A stretch of 7,229 nucleotides of DNA from Pseudomonadota bacterium (GTDB taxonomy: Bacteria > Pseudomonadota > Alphaproteobacteria > Rhizobiales > Xanthobacteraceae): assembly GCA_023433965.1 (NCBI GenBank), contig JAEYTQ010000606.1, forward strand, positions 1-7,229. The letters run 5' to 3'. Positions 7,194-7,229 of this stretch are shown here, piece by piece (positions within the stretch are counted from its first letter, which is position 1; each line of letters starts with the position of its first letter). Position numbers and translations under genes: made by a program. The notes beneath the pieces were generated by a model that was given only the letters and a program-made list of their open reading frames with translations, was not told the origin of the DNA and made no database searches.

Positions 7194-7229
7194 CTAGAAC
7201 ACGACGACTGAACGGATGGATTTGCCCTC
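7194..7229 (-). CDS. 3' end of a class III alcohol dehydrogenase / S-(hydroxymethyl)glutathione dehydrogenase gene (adhC/flhA/frmA type), partial
   Basis: Only the last 11 codons and the TAG stop are inside the window; the gene continues past the right edge. They encode [11 protein letters not shown]. Class III (glutathione-dependent) alcohol dehydrogenases end with a closely similar HxGxSIRxVVxF tail, so the match in this context is meaningful although short. The enzyme would oxidise S-(hydroxymethyl)glutathione, made by the neighbouring Gfa, to S-formylglutathione with NAD+. The 32-base gap to gfa on the same strand supports an operon in which the dehydrogenase gene comes first. The identification rests on 11 residues plus context. 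Confidence 0.75.
   Translation of the reverse strand, partial: EGKSIRSVVVF

Noticed and set aside
6622..7197. 191-codon + strand frame over gfa
   Set aside because: Antisense shadow of gfa, whose seven zinc cysteines and strong ribosome binding site settle the coding strand.

Overview
The window looks like chromosomal DNA of a high-GC alphaproteobacterium, most probably a Bradyrhizobium or Rhodopseudomonas relative. The reasons are GC-rich third codon positions, glutathione-based formaldehyde genes, an IorAB-type molybdenum oxidoreductase, and a hairpin-rich intergenic element of a style common in Bradyrhizobium. This placement is inferred from the sequence alone.

Layout. On the + strand, a Tat-exported high-potential Rieske [2Fe-2S] protein (about 93-746) is followed after 132 bases by a periplasmic PQQ-dependent alcohol dehydrogenase of the methanol/ethanol family (879-2615), which carries the Asp-x-Asp signature of lanthanide-dependent enzymes. 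The gene ends at an intrinsic-terminator-like hairpin (2659-2690). A multi-hairpin element of about 160 bases (2722-2880) fills the space where the two strands' genes converge. On the - strand, reading right to left, come a two-gene xanthine dehydrogenase-family operon (small [2Fe-2S] subunit 5531-5983, then Tat-exported molybdopterin subunit 3217-5529) and a small exported Pro/Asn/Thr-rich protein (2905-3162). Right of a 614-base non-coding stretch (5984-6597), also on the - strand, lie gfa (6598-7161) and the last 11 codons of a class III alcohol dehydrogenase / S-(hydroxymethyl)glutathione dehydrogenase gene (7194-7229, running off the window).

How the genes fit together. The window reads as an alcohol/aldehyde/C1 oxidation island. 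The PQQ enzyme would oxidise an alcohol in the periplasm. The molybdenum enzyme, also exported, could oxidise the resulting aldehyde or another substrate. Formaldehyde reaching the cytoplasm would be captured with glutathione by Gfa and oxidised by the class III dehydrogenase. The Rieske protein is an unusual neighbour for a PQQ dehydrogenase, which normally passes electrons to a cytochrome c. It is the best candidate here for an undescribed electron-transfer partner.

Limits. The PQQ enzyme's substrate and metal, the Rieske partner and the Mo-enzyme substrate cannot be read from the sequence. The true start of the Rieske gene is uncertain because its frame stays open to the left edge.
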